Shown: positions 1-9,790 of the stretch, one piece after another
Layout: the number at the start of each line of letters is the position of its first letter
Numbering within the stretch: the first letter of the stretch is position 1
DNA from: Turritopsis dohrnii
Lineage: Eukaryota > Cnidaria > Hydrozoa > Anthoathecata > Oceaniidae
DNA length: 64,000 nucleotides
NCBI GenBank assembly: GCA_027922465.2
Contig: BQMF02000486.1
Location: 124,001 to 188,000, forward strand
Reading direction: 5' to 3'
Program-made: the position numbers and the translations under genes
Notes under the pieces: model-generated
The model's database searches: none
Told to the model about the DNA's origin: nothing
The model's input: the letters and a program-made list of their open reading frames with translations, nothing else

Positions 1-2
1 AT

Positions 3-1421
3 CCACATATCCCTTGGGTTGCATTAAATGAAGCTACTGCTAGTGTAATTACAGCACATTGTTCTTGTATGGCTGGCTTAGGAGAGTCTTGTTCCCATAT
101 TGGAGCTTTGTTATTCAAAATTGAAGCTGCAGTAAGATGTGGGTATACCAAAAAAGCATGTACAGAAATGGCTTGTAAGTGGAACAATGATTTTGTAAAG
201 AAGATAACACCATTGCCAATTGCTGACATACCATTCTACAGTGATGAAACCAAGAACAAATTCAAAGGAAAGAAAGCAACACCTTCACTTATCAAAGCTA
301 CCGATGAAGAGCAAAGAAATTTCTTTCAGAGATTGTCAAAGGTTAACACCAAGGCAATTGTTTTGCACACACTCTCTGATTATTACAAGCCTTTTGTACC
401 AACCATCCAAGCACCAGAACGAGCAAAACTGCCAAGGCCGTTGAGAAGTTTTTATAATTTGGAGTGCCTAAAGGACAATAATGTACTGACAACTAAATGT
501 AGCGAGTTCCTTGAGCAAATCAAAGTTAGTGCTGCTACAATTGACTATATATTTTCATTGACAAAAAAGCAGTCCAAGAGTGTTTTGTGGCATGAAGTAC
601 GAACTGGGCGTATCACAGCATCTGTAGTAGACAGCCTACTCAAGACTAATTTACTTGAACCAGCACCATCATTAATTAAAGGTATTTGTAAAGAATCATT
701 TCCATCCAAAACAGCAGTCCCATCGTTGAAATGGGGAATAGAGCATGAAAAAACAGCTATTGATGAATATCGACTTGTGAAAGGAGCAGACCATACTGAT
801 ATTAAAATTGAGGAATGCGGAATAAAATTGCTGCAAGACAGGACTTATATTGGTGCCTCTCCAGATGGTCTGTTTACTTGTAAATGCCATAATGAACACC
901 GATTGATTGAAATCAAATGTCCATACTCACTTCGTGAAACTGAGACCATGCTTCAGGTGAAAATTGACTGTTAGGATGAAAATTTAAAAATCAAATCATC
1001 ACATAAATATTACACCCAAATTCAATATCAGATGTTGGCATTTGATACAAGTGTTTGCGATTTGTTTATTTGGACTCCAAAATGGTCATATCTCACCGTT
1101 GTGAACCGAGACGATAACTTCATTAAAGCGACACTCCCAGTTCTTGATACAATTTACAAGAATTTTATAATTCCAGAACTGTTGACACGTCGGTTGGAGA
1201 GCAATAACAATACAAATGTGACAAAGGAGAAAAAATACAATTGTATCTGTGGAACTGAATATAGCCAAAGTGACAATGAAATTTGGATTGGTTGCGATGC
1301 AATCACTTGTGAACGAGAATGGTACCATTTATCCTGTGTTAATTTGAAACGTATACCGAAAAAACAATGGTACTGTCCATCATGCAGGAAGAAGAAATCA
1401 ATTAAAAGAAAAGAACGATGA
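3..1421 (+). CDS. SWIM zinc finger - YqaJ exonuclease - PHD finger protein of a DNA transposon (5'-partial, one in-frame stop)
   Basis: The frame is already open at the window edge. It begins with a SWIM zinc finger (HCSCMAGLGESCSH, codons around 57-100). A YqaJ-type nuclease core follows: W-H-E-V-R-TGRITAS near 588-620, WGIEHEKTA near 733, GASPDG near 850 and EIKCP near 908, with the acidic and lysine residues expected of the lambda-exonuclease fold. The tail is a PHD finger (C-x-C ... C-x4-C ... H-x2-C ... C-x2-C, about 1230-1400). A single TAG at 972-974 splits the frame; the sequence downstream (HKYYTQIQYQM) continues the YqaJ domain in the same frame, so this is one gene with a nonsense codon or a sequencing error. 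An AATAAA lies near 1526. YqaJ partners of this kind accompany THAP transposases in ISL2EU-type elements, and a THAP transposase relic lies convergently 0.6 kb away. Cellular role unknown. Confidence 0.8.
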
Positions 1422-1534
1422 ATATTTTTCTGTTTTATCATCTACTAATCTTTTCTGAGGAACATTGACTATGTATGTTACTTCATATTGTATATATTTT
1501 CATGTACATATTTTTGGTTGAAAAAAATAAAAAA

Positions 1535-1582
1535 CTGTAGTTAGTGGTCTAAATTTAATTTGGGTTCGATTCCCAACTACAG
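1535..1582 (+). repeat. 48-nt tRNA-like hairpin unit, copy 1
   Basis: The unit starts CTGTAG and ends CTACAG, so its ends pair. Inside are an A-box-like TAGTTAGTGG and, 14 nt further, a perfect pol III B-box (GGTTCGATTCC). The B-box lies in a five-pair T-arm (TTGGG, loop TTCGATT, CCCAA). D and anticodon arms are absent, so it is not a normal tRNA. An inverted copy lies at 1871-1918. Confidence 0.7.
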
Positions 1583-1870
1583 TGATGTGGATACAAATAT
1601 AAATGAACATTACTAACATGTGATACTTTTTTTCTCAAACCCAATTTCCCTGACTCATGATGGTTTTCCCTGTCCAGGTAACCTAATAATGGGAGCCTCG
1701 AAGAATGGGTAAACAATTACAGCAGTTTGCAATGTTGCATGGGGGTGGATGAATAAGAATGTCCTGGGTGGAAAATTTTCAAAAAATTAACAATAGGGGG
1801 GGGGGGACAACTATTTGGGAGTCAAGATTAGAGATATGTGATGAGAGTCATTGGCTGATGTTTCATAAGA

Positions 1871-1918
1871 CCATAGTTGGGAATCGAACCCAAATTAAAT
1901 TTAGACCACTAACTATGG
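1871..1918 (-). repeat. 48-nt tRNA-like hairpin unit, copy 2 (inverted)
   Basis: Read on the minus strand, the 40-nt core is identical to copy 1. The outer stem differs at two positions on each side (CCATAG / CTATGG against CTGTAG / CTACAG), and both changes keep the pairing. The two copies could also fold on each other as a 48-bp stem with a loop of about 290 nt. Confidence 0.7.
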
Positions 1919-1996
1919 TAGTTTGTTCAATTTTTATTCAATACTGTCATATATACAAAATGCATGCACAAAAATATAACAAAATATACAAAAGAA

Positions 1997-2805
1997 TTAC
2001 TTATTTTGTTCAATATAAACTATTCCATCTCCAAGATTGCACAAAATACAACACACACTGAAGAGTCTATCAATGCCAGAGACCGGATTAGTAGATGCTT
2101 CATCCGATAACGACTTGATCATCTGAATAGGAATAACTCCTTCCAATATCTTGAATCGATTCTTCACCAAACCAATTACCCGCTCAATATGTATTCGAAT
2201 GGATGCTATCTGTCTTGAGGTTTCAACTTCTTTGGCACTCAACTGCTTCTTACCCTTTGTAAATGCTGGTATAATCAACTCTACTCCACAGTTTGTTTTG
2301 TTCTCTCATTTTGACTGAATTATGTCGACGAAGTAAGCTATCTTCTTTACATTTTGTCTTCTGCGTAAATGAAAATATTGTTGGTATATGTGCTGGATGT
2401 GTAGGGTCATCCCTTTTTGGTTCACCTGAAACATAAATAAGAAAAGTTGTCATAAAATTCAGCAGTAAAAAGAGAAGACAGACATACAATGAAAAGTGTA
2501 CTTTATGCTAAGTAATTATTCAAAAGCCACACTGGAAACAGCATAAAAATAAACTTAAAAATAAACTTTAATATCTTCAAAAAATATCAAAAAAGCTTAC
2601 CTCCTACAAAATGATCGCTGCATATGTAAAGATGCTTTGTTGTTGGATTCCAGTTAGTGCCATCTCTATTCTTTCTCTTACAAGCTTGTATCCACTTCTG
2701 ACGAAGTTCAGGATTATTATTAGGAAACCTGAAAAACCTCGGTTTGTTCTCCATTCTGTTGTGATTCGTACAGCCGAAAGCAGCACAGTTTAAAACCATT
2801 TTCAT
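1997..2805 (-). pseudogene. THAP-domain transposase, internally deleted (ISL2EU-like)
   Basis: The first exon (2805-2601) encodes a THAP zinc finger: CAAFGCTNH near the start, FFRFP, the central W, and CSDHFVGG, ending at a GT donor at 2600. The next exon starts at 2425 after a CAG acceptor and continues the THAP tail (EPKRDDPTHPAHIPTIF). After about 30 further residues the sequence runs into the last ~90 codons of a DDE transposase in another frame (IIPAFTKGKKQLSAKEV, then SRQIASIRIHIERVIG), ending at 1997. The whole catalytic centre between these parts is missing, so this copy cannot make transposase. The R-I-H-x-E-R-x-I-G signature is typical of IS5/PIF-related eukaryotic transposases. Together with the YqaJ gene it points to an ISL2EU-type element; the superfamily name is an inference. 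Confidence 0.75.
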
Positions 2806-5127
2806 TAACTTATAGGCAAAATATCTACTATATCTTGTTCTTTCAAGATGACTTCCCTGCGAAAGATAGATTTGTATTCCCTGCAGCTATTTATCGGGCG
2901 CCGAAAAAAAAAAGATGCGCGCGCAAGTCGGATCGGAGAGAAGAAATAGACGTTTTTGTGTTGCTGCTGTGTTGTGTGTTTTATTGTTCCTGTTTCACAT
3001 TTGCCTGGTGTTGTCACATCTAAAAAACTTAAGGAAAAAGGTATGTTATATATTTAAATGAAGGTGACCAGCTGAAAATAGATTTTTTTGAACTTGTCAA
3101 CAAGGCAATGTTAAAATGTGTTCTTTCATCCCTCTTTCTACTACGTTCATCCCTACTTACTTTGTCTATATCATCGGAATGAAAGCTAATTAGTATTTCA
3201 ACTCCACTGACTTCACTGAGTGAAAACAACTTTTATTATCGGACAGTTTCTATTGGTAGTAACTTTGAAATAACTGTTGTCTCTTTATCTTTAATGAATT
3301 AAGAACCACGTAATCAGGGCATTTTAATACCCTAAATGGACATTTTTGAAATAGTATTAAAAATATATTCATATTTTAGCCTTCACCTTAGTTCACAATT
3401 CTTTGTGTTATTGTTTTTCATGCACAAGCGAGTTTTTTTATGTTTCAATTAAGGTTAATGATGTCAATGTTTTCCTTTCTCTCAAATGAATGGTTTAACA
3501 AGTATGTTACGATGTGTAATACTATAGCAGTGGCCAGTTATTGCCAACATTTTATTGATATGAATTTCGCCTAATTCTAAGCGATTTAATTAACTTAAAG
3601 TTAGATTAATTGGGCAGAATTTGTTATGGACAGTCATTTAGTCGAAGTTTGCTCAGAATTTTAATTAAGCACTTTTATTCATTTATTTATTTATTATTTA
3701 TTTTCCGTAGGTTAAAAAGTTACAGTTTTCAACTGATGAGGACCTACATAAAAAATTAAATATAAAATTAGTTACAAAATAAGCATAATTCTAAAAGTAA
3801 AACTCAAAAATCTAGGACCAAAATGTAAATGTGGAAAATGGGAATGAAAATCTGAAGAGATGAAAAATAAGAATTAAATTTATATATACAGAATGTTAAT
3901 GATAATAAAATGCTAAAATTTCTAAATCTATATCCAAACAAAATAAAATTTGGTTTTTGAAAGTCAAAATTTCAAGTAAACTAGTATGAATTTTAGGAGA
4001 AGAAAATGAAGAGATGATTGTGGATTAATTCCGAAATCATGCCTCAAAATAATTTTTTGAGGACAGTCGGACAAAATGTCCGGTACATTTTAAATCTGGT
4101 CGGACATGTCCGATAACCATTACTTTCTGACTTAAATTACGAAAAATGGAAAAACTGAAGGTTTGACGTATTAAAAACCTAGAAAGTCCTCATATTCATC
4201 ATCATCGCCAAACAAATCATTCAAAAACGTATCATCTGCCTCTTCTTCACTCGAGCTACAATCACTTAGTTTCTGTTTCAAACCAGTGCGTGGTTTATAC
4301 TGCGATCTCTTTCGTTGATTTGGTCGCCTGTCCTTTTCCTCCACCCACAATTTTTGGCATTGGATGGGTCATAATCTTCTTTGGATGGGCCATCTTCCAC
4401 GATAAAAAGTTGCGCCAATGAAATGAATGAATCTTTAATCGAATTGAATTTAATCCAATTGAGGACCTGTCATTTTTATGTCTTAAAACGAAAGATCAAC
4501 TGTATGCACAAGAGGAAAGTTTAGTAACTTTTCAGAGTTTTTCACCAGTAATATCGAAACGCTGCTATCTATATTTCCACAATGTATATTTGGAAGAGTA
4601 TTTAATATCGCGCAGTGGAAATTGGCCTTTATAAAAAAGAAGAAAAATTCTAATAAACAACACATCTGCTATGACGTAAACGTGCAGTAAAATGAATTAA
4701 AAAAGATTGCATTTTTCTAAGGTCACGTACGTGCGTTTCATTTTCTTTCGAAATTGATCGATCGAAAGATTATCATTCAATTGATTTCCGATATAATCGC
4801 GGAAGACTAATCGAAGAAAAATTTAACATTACAAACCTAACTTTTTGTTGCTTTACAATAACGACGTCAGTATTTGCGAAGTAAACTATCGCATGAAAAC
4901 ATGTCTGACAAAAAGTCAGGCCAGAACTGATTTCAGTCGGACAATTTTGAGTTTGGGTCGGACAATGTCCGATGTCCGACCGCTATTTCGAGGCTTGAAA
5001 ATGTATCAGATTAGAGAGCGAAGTGAGAACCTAACAAAATCAAAATCAAATAAAAAATGTGAATATAAATCTCGATTTCTAGTAGTAAAGAAAATTTTCA
5101 TCTTCACGTACCCGGTCGAAAACAATT
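2806..5127. other. Non-coding stretch
   Basis: It holds the upstream flank of the THAP gene, with a short GC-rich patch (about 2895-2945). There are also two patches rich in CGGACA/TGTCCG near 4065-4115 and 4940-4985, which may be the decayed ends of an old element. No gene is supported. Confidence 0.5.
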
Positions 5128-5534
5128 TTAATCCAGATTTTTGCTCAACTCTTTCTTACAGGAGGCCAATGTTTCATTATCAGTACATTGGTTAGGTAAC
5201 TGGTTCCATAACATACATGAGCGGTAAGCGAAAGATCTCTTGTAGGACATTTTCTGAAATCGTGGTAACTCCACTCTGTGGTTGTTCCTTAGGTGGCGAT
5301 TGGTGTTCATTTTCGCTTCCACATTGCTAGTATCTCAGGAGTCAGATTTCTCATTATTTTGTAGATAAGGCCGCTTATACGGTTTTTGTATAGCCAGTTC
5401 AGTGACCTCCATCCTTCTACCGGTAACACCTGATCGTTAGGTATGCTTTTCTTGATTCGGTGAGTGAATCTTGCTGCCTTTATGTGCAGATCTTCAAGCT
5501 TTTCCATATACATTTTTGAATCGTTACCGGACAT
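5128..5534 (-). pseudogene. LINE (non-LTR) reverse transcriptase C-terminal fragment
   Basis: Two overlapping minus-strand frames encode the typical end of a CR1/jockey-like reverse transcriptase. The upstream part reads KLEDLHIKAAR, then LPVEGWRSLNWLYKNR; the downstream part reads NHRVELPRFQKMSYKRSF, then LWNQLPNQ. The order (L-x2-L-x-n-A-A-R, W-x2-L, N-L-R, S-F-x-Y-R, W-N-x-L-P) matches the thumb and post-thumb tail of LINE polymerases. The frames meet near 5310-5322, so there is a frameshift, and everything upstream of the tail is absent: a 5'-truncated dead copy. Confidence 0.65.
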
Positions 5535-6050
5535 CCTTTCAAACTTCGGACACGCTAATAAACAGACCTGTCTGGTAAACGAAATCTAGATAACCAATCA
5601 ATCCAAGTCACAACAAATACTAAAATATTAGATAAAGCAAACAAATTATGTACAAACGTGTGAAGCGTGAAAAATCACCATAATAATGTTAATGGTGCAT
5701 TTTTTTTACAAAAAATTCCATATCCCCTAGAGTCAAAACAAGTAACTTTGCCAGTAATGAATTTGTGTCACAAACACACGAAATGGCACTTTGCAAGATT
5801 CTGGTTTTGTCGTTGTTTTTCACAAAATATCACCGCATTCCCAGGACTTTTATTGATTGATGATCCACAAAAAGATACGGAATGCATAAATGCTACACAC
5901 AAATACCCCCTGATAGTGCAGTTTGGTTTTATTGATGTGGTTTGTATTTTGAGGTTATGTTTTTTTTATGTCTGAAGTTTGGAAGGATGTCCGAAGTTAG
6001 GACGATTGACAGTATTCTTATTTCATTAAGATATGTTGAATTTGATATAG
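5535..6050. other. Non-coding stretch
   Basis: AT-rich sequence between the LINE fragment and the next element. The open frame at 5667-5975 has no recognisable motif and low-complexity composition; I do not support it as a gene. Confidence 0.5.
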
Positions 6051-6487
6051 GCCTGGTCGTAAGAGGCGTGCGAAAAATTAGTGTCACAAATTTTCTTCAT
6101 TTGGTAGTATAAAACAAGTCTACTCAGCGAAATCCATGGAGGAATGAAGAAGGAGCTTTGTGCGCGCGATTTTATTATGTATTATTTAATTGTATTATGT
6201 AGTTTTCTCTTTTTAACGTTCTTTTAAGTTACAAAAGTATGTGCAAGGTTGTAGTTTCGAAAAAAGAGTTAATGGAACGGAAACGCCTTTAATTTATTTT
6301 TTCTTCTTTATTAATTTTTGAATAAATTTTATTTACCGTCAAAGTAATCATTTTACGTTCCGAATCTTCAAAAACATTGTTTTGTTTTTTAAATTCATTC
6401 TCCGTGAAAATCTCGTTATTTTTTACATATATGAAAAATTTCAAGTTTAACTTGATTATCATACAGAATGAAGAATGTTGATCTTAA

Positions 6488-7603
6488 AGAGGCATTGTAC
6501 GGCTGAAATCAACAAAAATAGGGCTGTCGAAAAAAACGGTCGTTGTAATCTTGATGTCCCACATCTAATCTTTATGAAACAATCGTATCTGTATTTGGGT
6601 TATCGTGGAAAGCCAAACAAGAAACGATGTCGAACAAGATGAGCTAGTATAAATATAAAAATTGCTGTTTTTGTAATCAATTTTTTCACTTACGTTATCA
6701 AGTTGCAAAAAAATAAAAGCACCAAAAGACTATGAATTTATATAAGAAATTAATTTCGTGGTTCTGATGCGAAAGCCATGTATCATTTTGAAGATATATG
6801 TGGATAACATTTACATACTTTTTTCTCTATCATTTGACAATTATGTTTCTCAAACGATATGGGTTTATACATAACATTTGAATACGAATAAGTTCTGTTT
6901 TATGACCTTTTCGATGTGAAATATCATTCGTCTGTATCAAAATGTAAATTTTAGATCACGATTCAACGATAGACTCTTATTTTTTTTACAGAAATATTAA
7001 ATATATGATAATAACAACAACTCCCTTCGTTTTCTTCCCACATTTACGTTCTTCTCCACATTTTACTTCCCTTGTCTTGCAGGGGCAACCAGATCTTTTA
7101 CCATCTTTTCTGCTGCAAGTCGAGTTACATACACAATGTTGAAAATGCACGAGTGAGTAAGAATGTAGAAGAATGTAATCAAATTTAAGTTTCGTTGAGA
7201 ACAAACAACGAAGAAAAAGTTTTGTTTTGAGTGGAATAGGCAATGAAATAGGCAAATCACTTTGAATTAGCTTCCACAACATTCTCTTATAATGATAAAA
7301 GTAATCTTACTTGAGTTAAGACAGCTGTGTTGACATGTGTTTCTTCACACACAACGATGACTTATAATTCATGAGAAAATTCAGTAATTACTTCTAACAC
7401 GTATTGTAGAAGAATGAATTCTTTCACCAACATATTGTTTAAAAGGTGTCAAAACTATGTTTCAGGTTGATTTCTCGAAATAAAGAAGATCTCTATTCTT
7501 CTCCGACAGAGAAAGCTTGATTATTTGCCGCCATATTTGTTTATATTTTTCATGTTCGATCACGTGACGATAATATTTACAATTTTAGCCGTACAATGCC
7601 TCT
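6488..7603. mobile_element. TTAA-flanked element (Kolobok/piggyBac-type target), 1116 bp
   Basis: Inverted ends AGAGGCATTGTACGGCT (6488) and AGCCGTACAATGCCTCT (ending 7603) are bounded on both sides by TTAA (6484-6487 and 7604-7607). The related copy at 16.38 kb has a single TTAA at the same place, an empty site. Inside is a minus-strand Cys-rich coding relic. AGAGG termini with TTAA duplication suggest Kolobok rather than piggyBac; this is inference. Confidence 0.85.
6986..7282 (-). pseudogene. Cys-rich (CXC-like) C-terminal fragment in the TTAA element
   Basis: A 98-codon frame ends in a Cys-rich block: CVCNSTCSRKDGKRSGCPC, then a second group with V-K-C and R-K-C. The regular C-x-C, G-C-P-C and K-C spacing resembles the CXC-type cysteine clusters at the C-termini of many invertebrate transposon proteins. 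The N-terminal 60 codons look like translated non-coding sequence or an intron, so the real exon probably starts near the first Cys (about 7135). No catalytic domain remains in the 1.1-kb element. Confidence 0.45.
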
Positions 7604-7692
7604 TTAACTGGAAAAATTTACACGAGCGCACACCATAACTGGTATTAAGGCGTGTGATGACCACATGTCCGCTAATTTTCTTACGACCAGGC

Positions 7693-8229
7693 CTGTGATT
7701 CCCCAGTATTTTTTCATTCTTCCGATCCATATGTTTTTTTTAACAGGGTTTATGAATTTTTCCACAATAGACCTTCCCGAATTTCAGTTTAAACACTGAA
7801 TTGTGGCCGAGTTTCATATCTAACCTCGTTTTTATGCAATTCATTGTTCCACTGATTTCAGTACTTTATAACTTAATGATAGTCTCTATTATTCCTAATT
7901 CCCATTCCAATAATTAGAAGTAGTTAGAATATTAAAAGTGAGGTTAGACACGACAACTCGGCCACAATGCATCGTTTAAACATGAATTCGGGAAAAGTCT
8001 ATTCTAATATTTTTTAATATGGCAGCCGTTTTAACATTTGTTTAACAAGTAATTTTCAGAACGCCGCTAATGTTTCCAGGTTAATTTTCTATATATACAT
8101 AACATTTCCACGATCAAGAAAATATTTTGTAATGTGAGATACTTCCCAACGTAAATGACCTGTTATAATACTGAAACTTGAATGCAATGAAATGTGCCCT
8201 ATCACGTAAAAATTGTTTTATTTTATTAA
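7693..8229. other. Non-coding stretch
   Basis: There is a partial inverted similarity between AATTCGGGAAAAGTCTATTC (about 7985) and the GACCTTCCCGAATTTC block (about 7770), so a small palindromic repeat of some 230 bp may lie at 7765-8010. No gene is seen. Confidence 0.35.
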
Positions 8230-9474
8230 AGGAGAATTAACGTCAAAATTATGTAATGTTTTTTTTTTAATGAATCGATTTTAAATTGTGTAAGACGACT
8301 TTTTACAAAGTTTCATTCATTTTACATAATTCTTTCGTTAGTTATTTAAGTTTGAAGTTTAATCAAAACTCAAAAATATGACGTCACAGTTGCACTTAGA
8401 TATCCAGCTGTAGTTTTTACAAATCTGGTAGCGAAGACAATTTGTGATGAGAGAATATATTTTCGTTTTCCTGATCTTGTCAAAGAACAACAGAGAGCTG
8501 AAAGTTGGCTTAACAACATCGGCACAGGGTTTACTGTTAAAACTTTTCGATTTGGAAAAGATAAAGTAGTTTGCGAAAGTAGACTGTTTCGAAGTTGATA
8601 ATATGGAAAACATGCTAGGTTATATGCCGAAGAAAAGAACATTGAAAGCTGGTGCGGTACCAACAATTTTCCAACATATAATATTCAACATGATAAATAT
8701 GAATGGAGAAAACCGTGAGCTCTAAAAAACCTAGCTCTCTCAAGAGGTCCAACAAATTGATCAAAAAGATGTAAAGTGTTTTTAAAATTTAATTTCCATA
8801 AATGCTCTCTTTATGCATTTTTTTAAAACAAGGCATGATTTACTCTAGTATTTTTCAATTTTCCTAAAGAATCTTTTTAAAAAATAACAAAAAAAGACAT
8901 GGTAATGTGTTCAGAGACTTGCACATTCTTAACAGGTGTTCTTTGAGATTTTTCTTCCTGGTTTCTTTTATTTTGAAAATTTCTAAAAGTATTATACGCT
9001 GTATTGGAATTAAGATTACATCTATCTAGAAGAAACCACACCTTGCATACATACGTAATGAAGTTATAATGTTCATTGAAAAACAAAAATTCTTCAGGCG
9101 CACGAGTTGTGAAATCTACTATCAGCACATTTTTCTTATAAGAAAAGAAACTTACTTTGCCGACATTCTTTTTTACTTTGGCATAATTATTTTCCTATCT
9201 GCGATATCTAATAAATGACGTTTCAAACACAGATTTATTCAATAACAAAACGTTAAAATCTGAAGAAGACATGTCGCCACTTATGATTTTCTTTTAACAT
9301 GAATGATTCTGACTTGAAGAAATTCTAGTGCAACTGTGACGTCACGGTGAATTTTTTGAATCCTTTATTATAAGCGAAATATGGTATTTCATAAAATTTC
9401 ATTATTAACTCTTTATTTAAATACACATAAGGAACAATTTAAGCCAAAGTTGTATTTTTGACGTTAATTCTCCT
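8230..9474. mobile_element. TTAA-flanked element with THAP relic, 1245 bp
   Basis: The ends AGGAGAATTAACGTCAAAA (8230) and TTTTGACGTTAATTCTCCT (ending 9474) are exact inverted copies, each followed outward by TTAA (8226-8229, 9475-9478). A second inverted block (GACGTCACAGTTGCACT at about 8380, AGTGCAACTGTGACGTCAC at about 9329) extends the terminal repeats to at least 170 bp. The THAP remnant inside agrees with a Kolobok-like origin, since Kolobok transposases carry THAP domains. Confidence 0.85.
8415..8740 (+). pseudogene. THAP-domain relic of the TTAA element
   Basis: Plus-strand codons give a THAP C-terminal half: YFRFPDL at about 8456, the central R-x2-S-W-L, a V-C-E-S motif, then after a one-base frameshift an F-E-V-D region and the characteristic tail RTLKAGAVPTIF (about 8640-8675). 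The first Cys pair is eroded and the frame stops at 8599 in one register. It is only a DNA-binding remnant with no transposase core. Confidence 0.6.
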
Positions 9475-9494
9475 TTAATTTTGGCGTATATTTA

Positions 9495-9675
9495 TGAAAT
9501 TTTTCTTGGGATGTTAATTCATTTTTTATCATTTGCGAAAGTTTTCTAAAATTAAATTATCATTTCGCGAAAGTTTATTTACGCTAAAATTTTCTGTTTG
9601 GCGAATTCGCGAAATTGTTCGCGAAATGCAAGAAATTCACAAATTTCTACTTGCGAAAGTTTCAGCACCTTTAGT
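9495..9675. repeat. GCGAAA-rich dispersed repeat
   Basis: Many copies of TTGCGAAAGTTT, TTCGCGAAA and GCGAATTCGCGAA occur in 180 bp. The same vocabulary recurs at 26.0-26.4, 38.4-38.6, 44.4 and 60.0-60.5 kb, so this is a dispersed MITE-like family. The frame 9533-9790 across it is not a credible gene. Confidence 0.5.
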
Positions 9676-9790
9676 AGATCAAAACTTGATGTCAATCAGG
9701 AAAAACATCATTTATGAAGTTGAGAATTCTCTGATCAAGTGTATACGTATCATAAACCAACATCCATCCTGGGCAATTGTAAGGTTATGA

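Larger units (their letters stand above)
1422..1996. other. Convergent intergenic region of the THAP/YqaJ element
   Basis: This region separates the 3' ends of the YqaJ gene (plus) and the transposase relic (minus). It contains a run of G at about 1795-1806 and the inverted pair of tRNA-like hairpins described separately. No open frame with protein character is seen. Confidence 0.6.
6051..7692. mobile_element. Outer MITE with GGCCTGGTCGTAAGA inverted ends, interrupted by a TTAA element
   Basis: The left end carries GCCTGGTCGTAAGA at 6051. The right end is its inverted copy, with AATTTTCTTACGACCAGGC ending near 7692. A third, half-length copy starts at 16,266. Without its insert this element would be about 0.5 kb. 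The 6290-6480 part matches the inverse of 16,390-16,580. Confidence 0.7.

Noticed and set aside
1535..1582. Functional tRNA gene
   Set aside because: Only 48 nt, with no anticodon or D arm; only the B-box arm and a terminal stem are present.
3730..3750. Hammerhead ribozyme core (CTGATGAG)
   Set aside because: The required GAAA and cleavage-site segments are not found at compatible spacing.
5667..5975. 102-codon ORF
   Set aside because: No motif, and composition similar to flanking non-coding DNA.
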